A DNA stretch of 64,000 bases from contig JBNGCX010000006.1 of assembly GCA_049974865.1 (NCBI GenBank), forward strand, positions 28,690-92,689, in the 5' to 3' direction. The position numbers and the translations under genes were made by a program. Every line of letters starts with the position of its first letter. Position 1 is the first letter of the stretch. Under the pieces are notes generated by a model. That model worked only from the letters and a program-made list of their open reading frames with translations, made no database searches and was not told the DNA's origin. Below, piece by piece: positions 1 through 9,122 of this stretch. The stretch is from JAGSOU01 sp049974865. Its GTDB lineage: Bacteria > Pseudomonadota > Alphaproteobacteria > Rhodobacterales > Rhodobacteraceae.

Positions 1-53
1 TCGAAAAACTCATGGAACACTCCCCTGATTCTTGCCCCGGACTCTAGGCGGTT

Positions 54-1058
54 TCAGCGCCGCCCGCGAGACGGCGCCTTGGGCCGGGCGGCGCGGATCA
101 CCTTGAACCCGGGATCGCCGCCGATTTCATCGACCTCCAGGAACAGCTCGCCCAGAATCCGCTCGTAGGGCAGGTGCCGATTGGCCACGGCATAAAGGGC
201 GCCCGACCGCCCCAGGATGCGCGCCGCGTTCGACAGGAAGGCCTGCCCCAGCGCCGGGTCGGCTGCGCGTCCGGTATGGAACGGCGGGTTGGTGATCACC
301 GCGTCAAAGGGCGTGCCCGGATCGAACCGCGTGGCATCGGCCCAGTGGAACCGCGCGCGCGGGTCGGTGACGTTTTCGCGGGCGCAGGCCAGCGCGTCGA
401 AATCCGCCTCGACGAGGTGCAGCTCGGTGATACCGGGATGAGCGGCCAGCGCGCGCACGGCAAGGTATCCCCAGCCGGCGCCCAGATCCGCCACCCGGCC
501 CTTCAGCTTGGCCGGCAGGGCGTCGGCCAGCAGGGCCGAGCCGCGATCCACCGCATCGGCCGAGAATACGCCGGGGCGGGTGCGGAACCCGTCGGGCAGG
601 GTTTTCGGCGCGCCGGCCCAGTCGGCAAAGGCTGCCGGGTCCGCCTTCAGCGCAAAGATCTTGCCATGCGCCTTGGACAGCGGCGCGGCCACCTCGGCGC
701 GCTTGCGGCAATCCTTCAGCAGACTGTCGATCCCGTCGGTCTTGGCCCCGTCGACGATCACCGGCCCTCCGGTGACCAGCGCCACCGCCTCGGCCAGCAG
801 GGCGCGGGCCTTGTCCTTGGCGCGGGGCACGAACAGCACGGCCGCGGCGAAACCGCCCTCGGGCGCGACTCGCACCTCATAGCCGCGCGCGGCCCAGGCA
901 TCGTGATCGGGCTTGAAGCCCTGGACGATCTGCACCCGCTCGGCGGGCAGCGCGGACAGGTCGGCGTCGGCCGCCGGGCCGAACACGGCGATGCGGCCCT
1001 CGTCGGGCAGCGACACGGCGCCGGAATCCAGCGCAAGGGTCAAACGGGACTGGCGCAT
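54..1058 (-). CDS. rsmC: Class I SAM-dependent methyltransferase, RsmC-like (16S rRNA guanine-N2)
   Basis: This 334-residue protein has the two-part layout of RsmC: a degenerate N-terminal half and a catalytic Rossmann half. The SAM-binding motif I reads DLGAGWGYLA at about residue 190, and the motif IV NPPF (ITNPPFH) at about 255 marks an amino-methylating N-type methyltransferase. RsmC family members methylate G1207 of 16S rRNA in the 30S subunit. The gene lies 16 bases after clpS on the same strand and probably shares its transcript. Assignment to RsmC rather than the related RlmG rests on the overall layout only, so the exact target guanine is inferred. Confidence 0.8.
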   Translation of the reverse strand: MRQSRLTLALDSGAVSLPDEGRIAVFGPAADADLSALPAERVQIVQGFKPDHDAWAARGYEVRVAPEGGFAAAVLFVPRAKDKARALLAEAVALVTGGPVIVDGAKTDGIDSLLKDCRKRAEVAAPLSKAHGKIFALKADPAAFADWAGAPKTLPDGFRTRPGVFSADAVDRGSALLADALPAKLKGRVADLGAGWGYLAVRALAAHPGITELHLVEADFDALACARENVTDPRARFHWADATRFDPGTPFDAVITNPPFHTGRAADPALGQAFLSNAARILGRSGALYAVANRHLPYERILGELFLEVDEIGGDPGFKVIRAARPKAPSRGRR

Positions 1059-1074
1059 GGGCGGGCGGCGGGCC

Positions 1075-1398
1075 CTATTCCTTTTCCATGGTGCATTGCA
1101 GCGGGTGCTGGTGGCGGCGCGAAAAATCCATCACCTGCGCGACCTTGGTCTCGGCCACCTCGAAGGAAAACACACCGACCACGGCGACGCCCTTCTTGTG
1201 CACGGTCAGCATAATCTCGAAGGCCTGCGCGTGGCTCATGCCGAAGAAGCGCTCCAGCACATGCACGACGAATTCCATCGGCGTGTAGTCGTCGTTCAGC
1301 AGCAGGACCTTGTAAAGCGGCGGGCGCGCCGTCTTGGGCCGGGTCTTGGTGATGACGCCGGTCTCCTCATCGCCCTGGTCCTGCTTGTCGGACATCAT
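1075..1398 (-). CDS. clpS: ATP-dependent Clp protease adaptor ClpS
   Basis: About 107 residues, the normal ClpS length. It has a flexible acidic head followed by the ClpS core with LLNDDYTPMEFVVHVLERFF and the HKKGVAVVG segment that forms the N-degron pocket. ClpS hands proteins with destabilising N-terminal residues to ClpAP. The frame stays open upstream, but that extension is unlike any ClpS, so I start at the paired ATG codons (1398 or 1395). A clpA gene is not in this window. It is the first gene of a probable clpS-rsmC unit. Confidence 0.93.
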   Translation of the reverse strand: MMSDKQDQGDEETGVITKTRPKTARPPLYKVLLLNDDYTPMEFVVHVLERFFGMSHAQAFEIMLTVHKKGVAVVGVFSFEVAETKVAQVMDFSRRHQHPLQCTMEKE

Positions 1399-1526
1399 GA
1401 CATGGCTTCGGGTCAGCACGTGCGCGCTCCAAGAATTCCTGATGGTATCGGCCTGGACCCGTTTATATAAGCGGCGGGCCGCCCGTGAAAAGGGGGCGGC
1501 GACCAGCGGCCGGGAAAGCGGGGAAA

Positions 1527-2228
1527 ATGGCACAGGCACCAACGACCATCGGCTTCGATGCGGACGACACGCTCTGGCAGAACGAGCAGTTCTTCCGCAT
1601 GACGCAGGAGCGATTCGCCGAGCTGCTGGCCGATTTCGCCGATCCCGACCACTTGATGGAGCGCCTGCTGGCCGCCGAGAAGCGCAATCTCGGCCATTAC
1701 GGCTTTGGCGTGAAGGGCTTCGTGTTGTCGATGATCGAGACCGCGATCGAGGTCACCGAGGAGCGCGTGCCGGCCAGCGTGATCCACAACCTGCTGCGCG
1801 CGGGACAGGACATGCTGCAGCACCCGATTCACCTGCTGCCCCATGCCCGCGCGGCGATCGAGGCGCTGGCCGATGGGTACCACCTTCTTCTGATCACGAA
1901 GGGCGATCTGCTGGACCAGGAGCGAAAGCTCGCGCAATCGGGGCTGGGAGAGCTGTTCGACGGGGTCGAGATCGTGTCGCACAAGACGCCCGCCATCTAT
2001 CACGAGGTCTTCACGCGCCATGGCGAGGGGCCGTCCCGCGCCCTCATGGTGGGCAACTCGCTCCGCTCCGACGTGATCCCGGCGATCGAGGCCGGCGCCT
2101 GGGGCATTTACGTGCCCCACAGCCTGACTTGGGAGCTGGAACGGGCCGATCCGCCCAAGGGCCACGCCCGCTATCACGAGTTGACGGATTTGGGCGCCCT
2201 TCCCGACCTGGTCGCCGCGCTCGGCTAA
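1527..2228 (+). CDS. HAD-superfamily hydrolase
   Basis: This 233-residue HAD phosphatase carries motif I FDADDTLW (nucleophile D11, general acid D13), motif II LLITKGD, a motif III lysine in SHKTPAIY, and motif IV as VGNSLRSD. A helical C1-type cap lies between motifs I and II (about residues 18-100). The substrate is unknown, since HAD enzymes of this kind act on small phosphorylated metabolites. The ATG at 1527 was chosen over an upstream in-frame ATG because the protein then begins just before motif I. It is divergent from clpS and upstream of the carboxypeptidase gene. Confidence 0.8.
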   Translation: MAQAPTTIGFDADDTLWQNEQFFRMTQERFAELLADFADPDHLMERLLAAEKRNLGHYGFGVKGFVLSMIETAIEVTEERVPASVIHNLLRAGQDMLQHPIHLLPHARAAIEALADGYHLLLITKGDLLDQERKLAQSGLGELFDGVEIVSHKTPAIYHEVFTRHGEGPSRALMVGNSLRSDVIPAIEAGAWGIYVPHSLTWELERADPPKGHARYHELTDLGALPDLVAALG

Positions 2229-2404
2229 CATCTGGTAGCGGGTCCGCCCCCCGCCCCCAGATTTGGATCGGGCACCTCAACTCCTTGCGGAAACATATTG
2301 AAACAAGGGTGTTTTCTCGCTCCCCACCCTGTGTTAACCTTGAGATAACAAAGAAAAGCCGACCGGAAAAATCCGGCGGCACGAGGCAGAAAAAGGCAAG
2401 TGAC

Positions 2405-3817
2405 GTGCAGAACTTGGGACAGTGCGTCCGGATCGGGCTGTATTTCGTAGTCACCGCGTTTGTTGTTGCGTTTTCACTCACCGGGGCGCAGGCCGCCCCC
2501 TATGCGGCGATGGTGGTCGACGCCCGTACGGGCGAGGTGCTGCATTCGCGCAATGCCGATACCCGGCTGCATCCCGCCTCGCTGACCAAGATGATGACCC
2601 TCTACATCGCCTTCGAGGCGGTGGAGAACGGCGAGATCTCGCTCGACACCAAGGTCCGCATCTCGCGCAACGCAGCCTCCGAGCCGCCGTCGAAACTGGG
2701 GTTGAAGTCTGGCCAGCGCATCGCCCTGCGCTACCTGATCCGGGCCGCGGCGGTGAAATCGGCCAATGACGCGGCCACCGCCATCGGCGAGGCGATCGAG
2801 GGCAGCGAGGCCGCCTTCGCCCGCCGCATGAACCGCACGGCCAAGGCCCTGGGGATGAGCCGCACCACCTTCAAGAACGCCAACGGCCTGACCGAGGAGG
2901 GGCACCTGTCGACCGCGCGCGACATGACCACGCTGGGCCGGCACCTGTTCTACGACTATCCCGATTACTACAACCTGTTCTCGCGCCGCACGACCGACGC
3001 CGGGATGCGCGAGGTGGCCAACACCAACCGCCGTCTGCTGAACGCCTATCGCGGCGCCGACGGGATCAAGACCGGCTATACCCGCGCCGCGGGCTTCAAC
3101 CTCGTCGCCTCGGCCGAGCGCGGCGGCGTGCGGATCATCGCCACCGTCTTCGGCGGCCTGTCCTCGGCCACCCGCAACGCCCGCGTGGCCGAGTTGTTGG
3201 ACATGGGGTTCCAGCGCGCGCCGAAACGCGTGGCGGTGCGCAAGCCGGCCCGGCCGCCCTATATCGGCCACAGCGATGTCGCCGGCAAAACCATCAGGCT
3301 GGTCCGCACGGTGCAAAGCTCGCCCCGCCCCAGGGCGCGCCCCGTGGCCGAGCCCCCGCAGGAACTGCTGGTCGCGATGCAGGACGAGATCCAGCAGGCC
3401 GTGACCGAGGCCAACACGGCGGCGGCCGCCGCCGTCGACACTACCCCGCCGCGCCGGCCTACCGTCGCGGAGGCCGAAATCGATGCGCCGAAACCGCGCC
3501 CGGCCGAGTTGCGCCTCGCCTCTGTCGAGACAGCCCCGCAGCAGCCCGAGGTCGTCACCCGCATGTCCTCTTCCGGCGGGCGGCACTGGGGCATCAATGT
3601 CGGGCGCTACCCGACCCGCTACCAGGCCGAGCGCATGCTTCTCTCCACGGCGCTGCAGGAACTGGGGGCGCTGGACGAGGCGCTGCGCAAGGTGGTGCAG
3701 AACAGCCGCGGCTTCGAGGCGAATTTCGTGGGCATGACCCGGGAACAGGCCGCCCTGGCCTGCCGCCGGCTGGAAGCCCGCGGCGCCGATTGCAGCACCT
3801 TCGGCCCGAAATCCTGA
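2405..3817 (+). CDS. D-alanyl-D-alanine carboxypeptidase (DacA/PBP5-like) with C-terminal SPOR domain
   Basis: Read from the GTG at 2405 the product is 470 residues. A Sec signal peptide (cleavage after AQA, about residue 30) is followed by a peptidase S11 domain with all three active-site motifs: SLTK (S59, K62), SAN (S119-N121) and KTG (K222-G224). A long proline/alanine-rich linker of about 100 residues leads to a C-terminal SPOR-like domain (about 390-470). The family trims the terminal D-Ala of peptidoglycan in the periplasm, and SPOR domains bind denuded glycan at the septum. The open frame extends far upstream of the GTG, but that sequence overlaps the HAD gene in another frame and lacks domain character. 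Confidence 0.88.
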   Translation: MQNLGQCVRIGLYFVVTAFVVAFSLTGAQAAPYAAMVVDARTGEVLHSRNADTRLHPASLTKMMTLYIAFEAVENGEISLDTKVRISRNAASEPPSKLGLKSGQRIALRYLIRAAAVKSANDAATAIGEAIEGSEAAFARRMNRTAKALGMSRTTFKNANGLTEEGHLSTARDMTTLGRHLFYDYPDYYNLFSRRTTDAGMREVANTNRRLLNAYRGADGIKTGYTRAAGFNLVASAERGGVRIIATVFGGLSSATRNARVAELLDMGFQRAPKRVAVRKPARPPYIGHSDVAGKTIRLVRTVQSSPRPRARPVAEPPQELLVAMQDEIQQAVTEANTAAAAAVDTTPPRRPTVAEAEIDAPKPRPAELRLASVETAPQQPEVVTRMSSSGGRHWGINVGRYPTRYQAERMLLSTALQELGALDEALRKVVQNSRGFEANFVGMTREQAALACRRLEARGADCSTFGPKS

Positions 3818-3821
3818 GCCC

Positions 3822-4508
3822 ATGACCGATTACCTTTTCCCGCCGGCGCCTCCGTCGGCCCTGCCCGTGGTCGGCGAAACGGCACTGTTCCCGGTGCGGC
3901 GCATCTTCTGCGTGGGCCGCAACTACGCCGAGCATGCCCGCGAGATGGGCAACGACACGCGCGAACCGCCCTTCTTTTTCACCAAGCCGGCCGATGCGCT
4001 GGTGACGGGCGACGCGCGCATCCCCTTCCCGCCCGCCACAGCCGATCTGCATCACGAGGCCGAACTGGTCGTCGCCATCGGGCGTGGCGGGCAGGACATC
4101 GCCGCAGGCGCCGCGCTGGAGCATGTCTGGGGCTATGCCCCCGGCAACGACCTGACCCGGCGCGACCTGCAGGCGCAGGCCAAGGCGATGCGCCGCCCCT
4201 GGGACATGGCCAAGGCCTTCGACGACTCCGCCATCTGCGGGGCGCTGCGCCCGGTGTCCGAGGTCGGCCATCCGGCGACCGGCCGGATCACCGCCCGCGT
4301 CAACGGCACGCTGCGCCAGGACGGCGACCTGTCCGAGATGATCTGGCCCGTGGCCGACATCGTCACGTATCTGTCCGCGATGGTGGCCCTGGCACCGGGC
4401 GACCTGATCTATACCGGCACGCCCGCAGGCGTCGGCGCGCTGGCGCGCGGGGACCGCTGCACGGTGGAGATCGAGGGGCTGGGCGCCGTGACCACCGAGC
4501 TCGCCTGA
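3822..4508 (+). CDS. Fumarylacetoacetate hydrolase (FAH) family protein
   Basis: At 228 residues this is a short single-domain FAH protein. It contains FCVGRNYAEHAREMG near the N terminus, the metal-binding acids in HHEAELVVAIG, GYAPGNDLTRRDLQ, and YTGTPAGVG near the C terminus. These fit the fumarylpyruvate hydrolase/acylpyruvase branch, which cleaves C-C bonds in beta-diketo acids using Mg2+. It starts four bases after the carboxypeptidase stop, so the two are probably cotranscribed although no functional link is evident. The exact substrate cannot be told from sequence. Confidence 0.85.
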   Translation: MTDYLFPPAPPSALPVVGETALFPVRRIFCVGRNYAEHAREMGNDTREPPFFFTKPADALVTGDARIPFPPATADLHHEAELVVAIGRGGQDIAAGAALEHVWGYAPGNDLTRRDLQAQAKAMRRPWDMAKAFDDSAICGALRPVSEVGHPATGRITARVNGTLRQDGDLSEMIWPVADIVTYLSAMVALAPGDLIYTGTPAGVGALARGDRCTVEIEGLGAVTTELA

Positions 4509-4511
4509 GCC

Positions 4512-4670
4512 TCACGGCTTGGGGTGGTCGTCCCAGTCGTCGCTGAGGATGCGATGCTTGTCGCCCTCGGGATCGTCGAACTGGCGGGTCCTCAGCGCCC
4601 AGAAGAACGCCGCCAGACCCAGCCCGCCCAGGAACAGCGAGATCGGGATCAGGTAGACGAGCGTTTCCAT
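4512..4670 (-). CDS. ccoS: cbb3-type cytochrome oxidase assembly protein CcoS
   Basis: This 52-residue frame begins METLVYLIPISLFLGG, has one transmembrane helix (about residues 4-26), and continues with WALRTRQFDDPEGDKHRIL, the hallmark of CcoS. CcoS is needed for insertion of heme and copper into the catalytic subunit CcoN. The start lies four bases after the ccoI stop, and the gene closes the ccoGHIS operon. It converges on the FAH gene with a gap of only three bases. It is short and easily missed by gene callers. Confidence 0.93.
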   Translation of the reverse strand: METLVYLIPISLFLGGLGLAAFFWALRTRQFDDPEGDKHRILSDDWDDHPKP

Positions 4671-4674
4671 TCTC

Positions 4675-6867
4675 TCACCTCAGGCGCAGCGCATTCAGCG
4701 ACACCGTAATGGACGAGGCGGACATGGCCAAGGCCGCCGCCAGCGGCGTGGCCAGCCCGACAAGCGCGATGGGCACCGCGATCATGTTGTAGAGCGCGGC
4801 GATGGCAAAGTTCTCCTTGATCCGGCGGGTGGATTTGCGCGCGGTGGTCACCGCCTCGCCCAGCGGCGCCAGGTCCTTGCCCAGCAGCACGATGTCCGAG
4901 GCGACCCGCGCCGCGTCCAGCGCCGTCGCGGGCGAGATCGACACATACGCGGCGGCCAGCGCGGCGGTGTCGTTCAGCCCGTCACCCACCATCAGCACCC
5001 GCGCGCCGCCGTCGGTCAGCGCCTGAACGCGCGCGGCCTTGTCCTCGGGCAGCGCTTCGGCCACCCAATCGTCGATCCCCAGCCGCGCGGCCAGCTCGGC
5101 CACGGGCCCCTCGGCATCGCCCGAGATCAGGTGAACGGCCTTCCCCTGCGCCTTCAGCGCGGCAACGGCCTGTTCGGCGCCGGGGCGCAGGCTGTCGGCG
5201 AAGGTGAACTCGATGGGCTTTGCATCGCCGATACGCAGCCAGGCGGCGGTGGCCTTGCCCGGGGTCGCGCCCAGCCAGGCCGCGCGGCCGAAACGTACTG
5301 TCTCGCCCCGCCAATGCCCCTCGACGCCATAGCCCGGCACCTCGGTCACGTCGCTCAGCCGCGCGGGCTGGATGCCCGCGGCGCGCGCCGCCTCGGCCAG
5401 CGATTGCGCCAGCGGGTGCGAGGATTGCAGCGCCAGCGCCAGCGCGACCTCTAGCTCGCGCCGGGGATGGTCGCCAAGGTTGGTGGCCTCGGGCGCGCCC
5501 AGCGTCAGCGTGCCGGTCTTGTCGAAAACCACGGTGTCGATCTCGGCCAGCCGTTCCAGCGCGGTGCCGTCCTTGATCAGCATGCCCCGTTTGAACAGCC
5601 GCCCCGACGCGGCGGTGGTCACCGCCGGCACGGCCAGTCCCAGTGCACAGGGACAGGTAATGATCAGCACCGCCACTGCGATGTTGAGCGCCAGTCGCAC
5701 GTCGCCGCCCGAGATCGCCAGCCAGGCGATGAAGGCCAGAAGCGACAGCAGGTGCACGCCGGGCGCATAGACCCGCGCCGCGCGGTCGGCGAGCGAGGTG
5801 TAGCGGTTCCTGGAACTTTCGGCGACGGCCACCAGATCGGCCATACGATGCAGCGAACTGGCCTCGCCCGCCGCGGTGACGCGCACCAGCAAGGGGCCGG
5901 TCAGGTTGACCTCGCCGGCGCTGAGCTGGGTGTCGGGGCCGGCATAGACCGGCAGGCTCTCGCCCGTCAGCAGGGAACGGTCGATCTCGCTCTGCCCCTC
6001 GGTGATCACGCCGTCGACGGGCACGCGCGCGCCGGGCTTGACCCGCACGATATCGTCCACGGCCAGATCCGAGATCGCCACCATCTCTTCGGCATCGCCC
6101 TCACCCACGCGCAGCGCGCGGGGCACCTCCAGCGCGGCCAGTTCCTCGGCCGCGGATCGGGCCACGGCGCGGGTGCGGTGGTCAAGGTAGCGCCCGGCCA
6201 GCAGGAAGAAGGTCAGCGACAGCGCGGCATCGAAATAGGCGTGCCGCCCCGACTGCATGGTTTCGTAGAGCGACATGCCGGCGGCCAGCAGGATGGCCAG
6301 CGAGATCGGCACGTCCATGTTCAGCCGCCGCGCCGACAGCGCCGACCAGGCGTTGCGAAAGAACGGCTGGGCCGAGAAGGCGATGGTCGGCAGCGCAATC
6401 GCGGCCGAGATCCAGTGGAAGAGGTCGCGCGTGGCATCCGCCGCACCCGACCAGACCGCGACCGACAGCAGCATGACGTTCATCATGGCAAAGCCCGCCA
6501 CCGCCAGCCGCATCAGGATATCGCGCCCCGCCTTGTCGGTGGCAGTGGCCGAGAGCACGCCCGGGTCCAGCTCATGCGCCTCGTAGCCGAGGCGGTCGAG
6601 TACCCCGATCAGGTGATCGGCGGTGACCTCGGGCTCGGCCTCGACGCTGACGCGCTTCAGCGTCAGGTTGACCCGCGCCGAGCGGACGCCCGGCTCGGCG
6701 TTCAGCCCCCGCTCCACGGCCGAGATGCAGCCGGCGCAGTGGATGGTGGGCAGCGACAGCAGCAGCCGGGCCTCGCCCTGTTCCTCGCGCTGCCCCAGCG
6801 CCTCGGCGGCGGGCGCCACGGCGCAGGCGGGGCAGGCGGAGGGACGGCTGCGCATCGCTGTGGTCAT
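4675..6867 (-). CDS. ccoI: Copper-translocating P1B-type ATPase for cbb3 oxidase (CcoI/FixI)
   Basis: This 730-residue protein has an N-terminal CPAC (C12, C15) and a heavy-metal-associated domain with HCAGC (C44, C47). Transmembrane helices follow, then the TGES loop (about 301), the intramembrane CPC (405-407), the phosphorylation motif DKTGT (D449) and the GDGLND hinge. CcoI supplies copper for the CuB site of the cbb3 oxidase. It starts three bases after the ccoH stop, with a GAGGAG ribosome site overlapping that stop. The specialised role is inferred from its place between ccoH and ccoS; motifs alone show a Cu+ P-type ATPase. Confidence 0.95.
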   Translation of the reverse strand: MTTAMRSRPSACPACAVAPAAEALGQREEQGEARLLLSLPTIHCAGCISAVERGLNAEPGVRSARVNLTLKRVSVEAEPEVTADHLIGVLDRLGYEAHELDPGVLSATATDKAGRDILMRLAVAGFAMMNVMLLSVAVWSGAADATRDLFHWISAAIALPTIAFSAQPFFRNAWSALSARRLNMDVPISLAILLAAGMSLYETMQSGRHAYFDAALSLTFFLLAGRYLDHRTRAVARSAAEELAALEVPRALRVGEGDAEEMVAISDLAVDDIVRVKPGARVPVDGVITEGQSEIDRSLLTGESLPVYAGPDTQLSAGEVNLTGPLLVRVTAAGEASSLHRMADLVAVAESSRNRYTSLADRAARVYAPGVHLLSLLAFIAWLAISGGDVRLALNIAVAVLIITCPCALGLAVPAVTTAASGRLFKRGMLIKDGTALERLAEIDTVVFDKTGTLTLGAPEATNLGDHPRRELEVALALALQSSHPLAQSLAEAARAAGIQPARLSDVTEVPGYGVEGHWRGETVRFGRAAWLGATPGKATAAWLRIGDAKPIEFTFADSLRPGAEQAVAALKAQGKAVHLISGDAEGPVAELAARLGIDDWVAEALPEDKAARVQALTDGGARVLMVGDGLNDTAALAAAYVSISPATALDAARVASDIVLLGKDLAPLGEAVTTARKSTRRIKENFAIAALYNMIAVPIALVGLATPLAAALAMSASSITVSLNALRLR

Positions 6868-6870
6868 GGG

Positions 6871-7329
6871 TCAGCTCCTCACGAACAGTTCCAGCCGCTG
6901 GCGGAATTCGGTTCCGTCGGCGGCCTTGGCCTCAACCACCATCATCCACTTGCCGTTGTCCAGTTCCAGCGGTGTGCTGTATTTCCCGTTATACCCGGTG
7001 AAGCTGGGACGGATGTCATCCGCGGCCTCGGTGGTCCGGCCGATCAGGATCGAGAATTCATCGGGCTCCACCGGCAGGCCCTGCGCGTCGACGAAGCTGA
7101 CGGTCAGCAGGCCCAGGGAATAGTCGGTCTGTACCTGCCAGCCCAGCCTCTGCTGCGCCTCGCGCTTGGCGTCGAACTCCTGGCTGGCGACATAGGAATT
7201 CTTGACCTCGAGCCCGGGGAAGGTGCCCACCGCCAGGACCGCCATGGTGATGTTCACACCGACGACAACGGCAAAGGCGCCGACCGTGATGAACAGCACG
7301 GTCCGTCCGGTCAGCTGCTTCTCTCCCAT
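6871..7329 (-). CDS. ccoH: cbb3 oxidase assembly protein CcoH (FixH family)
   Basis: This 152-residue protein has one N-terminal transmembrane helix (about 12-33, TVLFITVGAFAVVVGVNITM) and a periplasmic FixH domain containing KNSYVASQEFDAKREAQQRLGW and a C-terminal W-M-hydrophobic stretch. CcoH is a membrane assembly factor that associates with cbb3 oxidase subunits. I use the ATG at 7329, which overlaps the ccoG stop by one base, in place of a longer frame running into ccoG. The overlap suggests translational coupling. Confidence 0.92.
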   Translation of the reverse strand: MGEKQLTGRTVLFITVGAFAVVVGVNITMAVLAVGTFPGLEVKNSYVASQEFDAKREAQQRLGWQVQTDYSLGLLTVSFVDAQGLPVEPDEFSILIGRTTEAADDIRPSFTGYNGKYSTPLELDNGKWMMVVEAKAADGTEFRQRLELFVRS

Positions 7330-8759
7330 CAGTTCTCTCTCCCGTTGAACACGCTGTCGGTATAGGCGCGTTCGTTGCTGGTAAGGTCCTCGACCCACAT
7401 GCGGAACTCGGTCCGTTCTTTCTCGGCAGCCTCCGAGTCGCGCGGCGCGACGACATAGACACGCTGCAGCTTGGTGCTGTCGGCCGGCACGATCACCGTC
7501 TGATCCTCCTCGCCCTCGAGCTGAACCTGAAGCGGCTCAGCGCTCACGGCCGAGATCTGGAACGGACGGTCGTCGCCATGCTTGTTGCGCAGGCGCACGT
7601 CATAGGTGTTGCGGATCGAGCCGTCGGAAAGCGTCACGAAGGTCGGGTTTCGCACCGGGGCCACCGTCATGCTGATATCCGCGCGCATGAACAGCGCCAC
7701 GACCAGCCCGATGCCCACCGCCGACCACAGCGCGGTATAAAGAATGGTCCGCGTGCGGAAGATGTGCTTCCAGATCGGCTTGGGTTCGTTCCCGGCGCGC
7801 TCGGCCGCCTCGTCGGTCAGCGCCATGTAATCGATCAGGCCGCGCGGCTTGCCGATTTTTTCCATCACGTCGTCGCAGGCGTCGATGCAGAGCCCGCAGG
7901 TGATGCAGGCCAGTTGCTGGCCGTCACGGATGTCGATGCCCATTGGGCAAACGTTGACGCAGGCCATGCAGTCGATGCAATCGCCCAGTTGGTCGGCATT
8001 CGGGCCCTTGCGGTGCTTGCCGCGCGGCTCACCCCGCCACTCGCGGTAGCCGATGGTGATCGTGTCCTCGTCCATCATCGCGGCCTGGATCCGCGGCCAG
8101 GGGCACATGTAAATGCAGACCTGCTCGCGCATGAAACCGCCGAAGACCAGCGTGGTCGCGGTCAGCACCCCGATGGTCGTGTAGGCCACCGGATGCGCAC
8201 CGAATGTGACGAGGTCCTTCAGCAGCGTCGGCGCGTCGGTGAAGTAGAAGACCCAGGCCCCGCCCGTGGCCATGGCAATCAACAGCCAGAGCGACCATTT
8301 GGTCAGCCGCAGGCGCAGCTTGCGCGCGTCCCATTTCGCGTTCCATAGCTTGACCCGCTTGTTGCGGTCGCCCTCGATCCAGCGCTCGACCAGGATGAAC
8401 AGGTCGGTCCAGACGGTCTGCGGACAGGTATAGCCGCACCACACCCGCCCCAGCGCCGAGGTGAACAGGAACAGCCCCAGCCCCGCCATGATCAGAAGGC
8501 CCGCGACGAAATAGAATTCATGCGGCCAGATCTCGATCATGAAGAAGAAGAAGCGGCGGTTCGCGAGGTCCACCAGGACAGCCTGGTCGGGAAGGTTCGG
8601 ACCCCGGTCCCAGCGGATCCACGGCGTGATGTAGTAGATACCCAGCGTGATCGCCATGATCCACCACTTCAGAGTGCGGAACCGGCCGCTGACGCGGCGG
8701 GGGAAGATCGGCTCGCGGGCCGAATAGAGTTCTTGGGGCTGTTGGTCGGTAGAGCTCAC
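7329..8759 (-). CDS. ccoG: Cytochrome cbb3 oxidase accessory protein CcoG (RdxB/FixG)
   Basis: This 476-residue polyferredoxin-type membrane protein has several N-terminal and central helices and two [4Fe-4S] motifs, CIDCMACVNVCP and CITCGLCIDAC (about residues 250-290). It ends in an Ig-like FixG domain. CcoG is linked to reducing Cu2+ for cbb3 assembly and to redox signalling in Rhodobacter. Translation starts at a GTG (8759) preceded by GGAG. It is the first gene of ccoGHIS, with an FNR-type palindrome centred about 71 bases upstream. Confidence 0.95.
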   Translation of the reverse strand: MSSTDQQPQELYSAREPIFPRRVSGRFRTLKWWIMAITLGIYYITPWIRWDRGPNLPDQAVLVDLANRRFFFFMIEIWPHEFYFVAGLLIMAGLGLFLFTSALGRVWCGYTCPQTVWTDLFILVERWIEGDRNKRVKLWNAKWDARKLRLRLTKWSLWLLIAMATGGAWVFYFTDAPTLLKDLVTFGAHPVAYTTIGVLTATTLVFGGFMREQVCIYMCPWPRIQAAMMDEDTITIGYREWRGEPRGKHRKGPNADQLGDCIDCMACVNVCPMGIDIRDGQQLACITCGLCIDACDDVMEKIGKPRGLIDYMALTDEAAERAGNEPKPIWKHIFRTRTILYTALWSAVGIGLVVALFMRADISMTVAPVRNPTFVTLSDGSIRNTYDVRLRNKHGDDRPFQISAVSAEPLQVQLEGEEDQTVIVPADSTKLQRVYVVAPRDSEAAEKERTEFRMWVEDLTSNERAYTDSVFNGREN

Positions 8760-8823
8760 GGAATCACTCCGGTTGGCTGTGCGTGAATCCCGGCTGTTGT
8801 GACAGCAGGGGCCCGTTCGGGCA

Positions 8824-8837
8824 TTGACCTAGGTCAA
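8824..8837 (-). promoter_or_regulatory. FNR-type box upstream of ccoG
   Basis: TTGAC-CTAG-GTCAA is a perfect 14-base palindrome that matches the FNR consensus TTGAT-N4-ATCAA except for a symmetric T-to-C change in each half. It lies in the promoter region of ccoGHIS, and fnrL is encoded nearby, so oxygen-dependent control by FnrL is the likely reading. The strand given is that of the presumed target. Confidence 0.65.
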
Positions 8838-9080
8838 CAGGGGAATCTGCAATTCCACCGCCGAAATCAAGGCCGCCGCCCTGCGGCATATCGTGGTAAA
8901 CAGGCCGAAAATGATCGTTTTCCGGGGGCTCGGAGACCACCGCATAACGCAACGTCACGAAAGACCGGCGCGCCTTGTCCGGGCTGCGCCCGCCCCGGCT
9001 GGACAGAATGTCGCGGGTCGCCTAATAATGAAGCACCGGCCCCCTGGAAACGCGCGAACAGGATGGGGACCGGTGCTGTA
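8838..9080. other. Intergenic region between ccoG and ccoP with no gene seen
   Basis: This stretch separates the ccoGHIS promoter from the end of ccoNOQP. I find no convincing coding frame, RNA gene or repeat in it. It has the FNR-type box at its left edge and the hairpin that follows ccoP at its right edge. Confidence 0.5.
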
Positions 9081-9104
9081 ACCGGGGGCCTGGCGGCCCC
9101 CGGT
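9081..9104 (-). terminator. Strong hairpin after ccoP
   Basis: A perfect 10-base-pair stem with a four-base loop (ACCGGGGGCC-TGGC-GGCCCCCGGT) lies about 20 bases beyond the ccoP stop. There is no T-run after it on the minus strand, so it may act as a 3'-end stabiliser or a weak terminator of ccoNOQP. Confidence 0.6.
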
Positions 9105-9122
9105 AGCCGTTTGGGGGAGGCG

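Noticed and set aside
1334..2404. N-terminal extension of the carboxypeptidase upstream of 2405
   Set aside because: The open frame crosses the HAD gene in another frame; the signal peptide begins only after the GTG at 2405.
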